From positions 951-8,128 of the forward strand of contig DCYM01000093.1 of NCBI GenBank assembly GCA_002331465.1: a stretch of 7,178 nt of DNA. The letters are read 5' to 3'. Below the pieces are notes generated by a model, which was not told the origin of the DNA, made no database searches, and saw nothing but the letters and a program-made list of their open reading frames with translations. This DNA is from Candidatus Neomicrothrix sp. UBA2110. Its GTDB lineage: Bacteria; Actinomycetota; Acidimicrobiia; Acidimicrobiales; Poriferisodalaceae. The number at the start of each line of letters is the position of its first letter. Position 1 is the stretch's first letter. The translations under genes and the position numbers were made by a program. Positions 5,973 through 7,178 of this stretch are shown here, in pieces.

Positions 5973-6782
5973 ATGACACGACGCAGGCTCGACACCGAGT
6001 TGATGCGACGCGATTTGGCAGCGACTCCCACCCGGGCACGCGAACTTATTGAAGCCGGCCAGGTATTGGTAGGAGGAGCTATAGCAAGTAAACCCACGCG
6101 TATGGTCGCGCCGGGTGACCCTGTCGTAGTTACCGGATCCGGCCCACAGTTCGTTTCGCGAGGCGGCGACAAACTCGACGTTGCGCTTACTACATTTGGG
6201 ATTGACCCCAAGGGCAAACGTGTTGTGGACGTCGGTGCGTCAACCGGCGGATTCTCCGACTGCGTGATCCAACGCGGAGCTCGAGAAGTCGTCGCCATTG
6301 ACGTCGGCTACGGACAGCTGGACCAGCACATCCGTGATGATCCGCGGGTGGATGTATTCGAACGAACCAATGTGCGGTACCTCGAACTTTCAGACATAGG
6401 AGGACCGGGAGATCTAGTTGTTGCTGATCTGTCGTTTATATCCCTGGGAACTGTCTTACCTCGGTTGACCACTCTTTGCGGGGATAAGGGCGAACTACTG
6501 ATGCTGGTAAAGCCTCAATTTGAAGCTGCTCGTGAGGAGGCATCTCGCTCTCAAGGAATCATTCGCAGTCCTGACGTGTGGCTTAGAGTCCTCGAAAAAA
6601 TATCCAAATGTGTTTCCGAAGCGGGCCTTGGCATCATGGGTCTAATGGTTTCACCACTTCGTGGTACAGGCGGAAACACAGAATTCTTTATGCACTCTCG
6701 AGCGGGAGTTACTGATGGCATTCGCGTCACCGACGCAATAAACCGAGCAGTTAATGATGCCAAGGGAGAAGCGATGTCATGA
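5973..6782 (+). CDS. tlyA: TlyA family rRNA (cytidine-2'-O)-methyltransferase
   Basis: This protein is predicted to transfer a methyl group from S-adenosylmethionine to the 2'-OH of cytidines in rRNA; in M. tuberculosis the targets are C1409 of 16S and C1920 of 23S rRNA. Its 269 residues match the 268 of M. tuberculosis TlyA. An S4-type RNA-binding domain occupies residues about 1-60 (RRRLDTELMRRDLA, then ARELIEAGQVLVGG). An FtsJ/RrmJ-type Rossmann domain follows, with the SAM motif DVGASTGGF (86-94) and DVGYGQLD. The methyltransferase tetrad is visible as Lys67 (SRGGDK), Asp152 (VADLSFISL), Lys180 (LVKPQFE) and Glu237 (GNTEFF). ATG at 5973 is chosen because it gives the family N-terminus. 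An in-frame GTG at 5937 would add 12 unmatched residues, and neither start has a strong Shine-Dalgarno sequence. The stop overlaps the nadK start. The full N-terminal domain favours the dual-target type II form, as inference. Confidence 0.93.
   Translation: MTRRRLDTELMRRDLAATPTRARELIEAGQVLVGGAIASKPTRMVAPGDPVVVTGSGPQFVSRGGDKLDVALTTFGIDPKGKRVVDVGASTGGFSDCVIQRGAREVVAIDVGYGQLDQHIRDDPRVDVFERTNVRYLELSDIGGPGDLVVADLSFISLGTVLPRLTTLCGDKGELLMLVKPQFEAAREEASRSQGIIRSPDVWLRVLEKISKCVSEAGLGIMGLMVSPLRGTGGNTEFFMHSRAGVTDGIRVTDAINRAVNDAKGEAMS
6764..6768 (+). promoter_or_regulatory. Ribosome binding site of nadK
   Basis: GGGAG inside the end of tlyA lies 10 nt before ATG 6779. The spacing is slightly long but supports that start; the in-frame GTG at 6785 is an alternative. 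Confidence 0.5.
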
Positions 6783-7178
6783 GTGTGGTTTCAATGATGT
6801 TGCATCCCGACCGTGCTGAAGCAGCTGAGTTGGCGGCTCAGATCGTCGGCTACCTGACCGAATCAGGGCACTCCGTTCGGCTGCTTGACAAAGAAGCGGT
6901 TGCGATCAATCGCGCCGAATCTGGATGCGCTGAAGATGATTTCGCAACGGGAGCGGACCTTGCAGTGAGCATCGGCGGAGATGGCACGATGCTGCGCACA
7001 TTTGAATTAGTCGCTTCATTCGACGTTCCTGTCCTTGGGATCAACGTAGGGCATCTGGGCTACTTAACCGAATTTGAAGCCAACGAAGCTCAAAGTGCTA
7101 TTGACCTCGCATTGTCAGGACAACTACCCGTCGAAGACCGACTAATGGTGCAGGGGCGAATACAACGGTCAGACGGCG
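6779..7178 (+). CDS. nadK: NAD kinase, 3'-partial
   Basis: This enzyme phosphorylates NAD to NADP using ATP or polyphosphate and is the cell's source of NADP. The first 133 residues are visible and the frame runs off the right edge; full-length actinobacterial enzymes are about 290-310 residues. Visible landmarks are LHPDRAEAAELA at the N-terminus, the family-defining GGDGT motif at residues 66-70 (Asp68 is the expected catalytic residue), and GINVGHLGYLTEF at 87-99, equivalent to the NxGxLGFL segment. The later NE/D nucleotide-binding motif and the C-terminal beta domain lie outside the window. The start ATG overlaps the tlyA stop as ATGA, a sign of translational coupling. The same tlyA-nadK order is found in M. 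tuberculosis, where recN follows, so recN is the predicted next gene. Confidence 0.94.
   Translation, partial: MSVVSMMLHPDRAEAAELAAQIVGYLTESGHSVRLLDKEAVAINRAESGCAEDDFATGADLAVSIGGDGTMLRTFELVASFDVPVLGINVGHLGYLTEFEANEAQSAIDLALSGQLPVEDRLMVQGRIQRSDG

Noticed and set aside
5675..6298. 207-codon antisense ORF across the HAD gene, the gap and tlyA
   Set aside because: Its translation is Ser/Thr/Pro/Ala-rich without any motif, and it lies opposite two well-identified genes; this is typical of shadow frames.

Overview
The window reads as chromosomal DNA from an actinobacterium. This rests on gene content and order: HAD phosphatase, then a type II-like tlyA, then NAD kinase, matching the order Rv1692, tlyA (Rv1694) and ppnK/nadK (Rv1695) of Mycobacterium tuberculosis. 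The two-gene korA-korB 2-oxoacid:ferredoxin oxidoreductase, with gamma and alpha domains fused in KorA, also matches the actinobacterial form. GTG and TTG starts are frequent, and base composition looks only moderately GC-rich by eye. That would suit a non-streptomycete, possibly Acidimicrobiia-like lineage, but this last step is inference. All convincing genes are on the + strand and closely spaced.

Layout. (1) Positions 1-891 hold the 3' part of a TPR-type protein. It has a disordered Arg/Gly/Asp-rich N-terminal region that opens with a perfect 15-bp tandem repeat; the gene begins outside the window. (2) Positions 1021-2079 encode a class I (DhnA/FbaB-type) fructose-bisphosphate aldolase. 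(3) Positions 2175-4046 and 4069-5082 encode KorA and KorB, which together convert 2-oxoglutarate (probable substrate) and CoA to succinyl-CoA with reduction of ferredoxin. (4) Positions 5070-5870 encode a HAD-IIA phosphatase that overlaps the end of korB and starts at TTG. (5) A 102-nt gap follows, holding a possible 18-codon ORF and a possible -10 element. (6) Positions 5973-6782 encode TlyA, an rRNA 2'-O-methyltransferase. (7) Position 6779 to the right edge holds the N-terminal part of NAD kinase, which overlaps the tlyA stop as ATGA.

How the genes relate. The aldolase and KorAB form a central-carbon module (triose/hexose interconversion and the 2-oxoglutarate step of the TCA cycle). It sits next to a housekeeping block of metabolite phosphatase, rRNA methylation and NADP supply. 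The main genomic point of interest is this carbon-metabolism module lying directly beside, and overlapping, the HAD-tlyA-nadK block. I found no mobile element, CRISPR array, tRNA or rRNA, and no strong evidence of a previously undescribed system. The other observations are modest: the N-terminal repeat, the small ORFs in the tlyA leader, and start-codon and overlap details.
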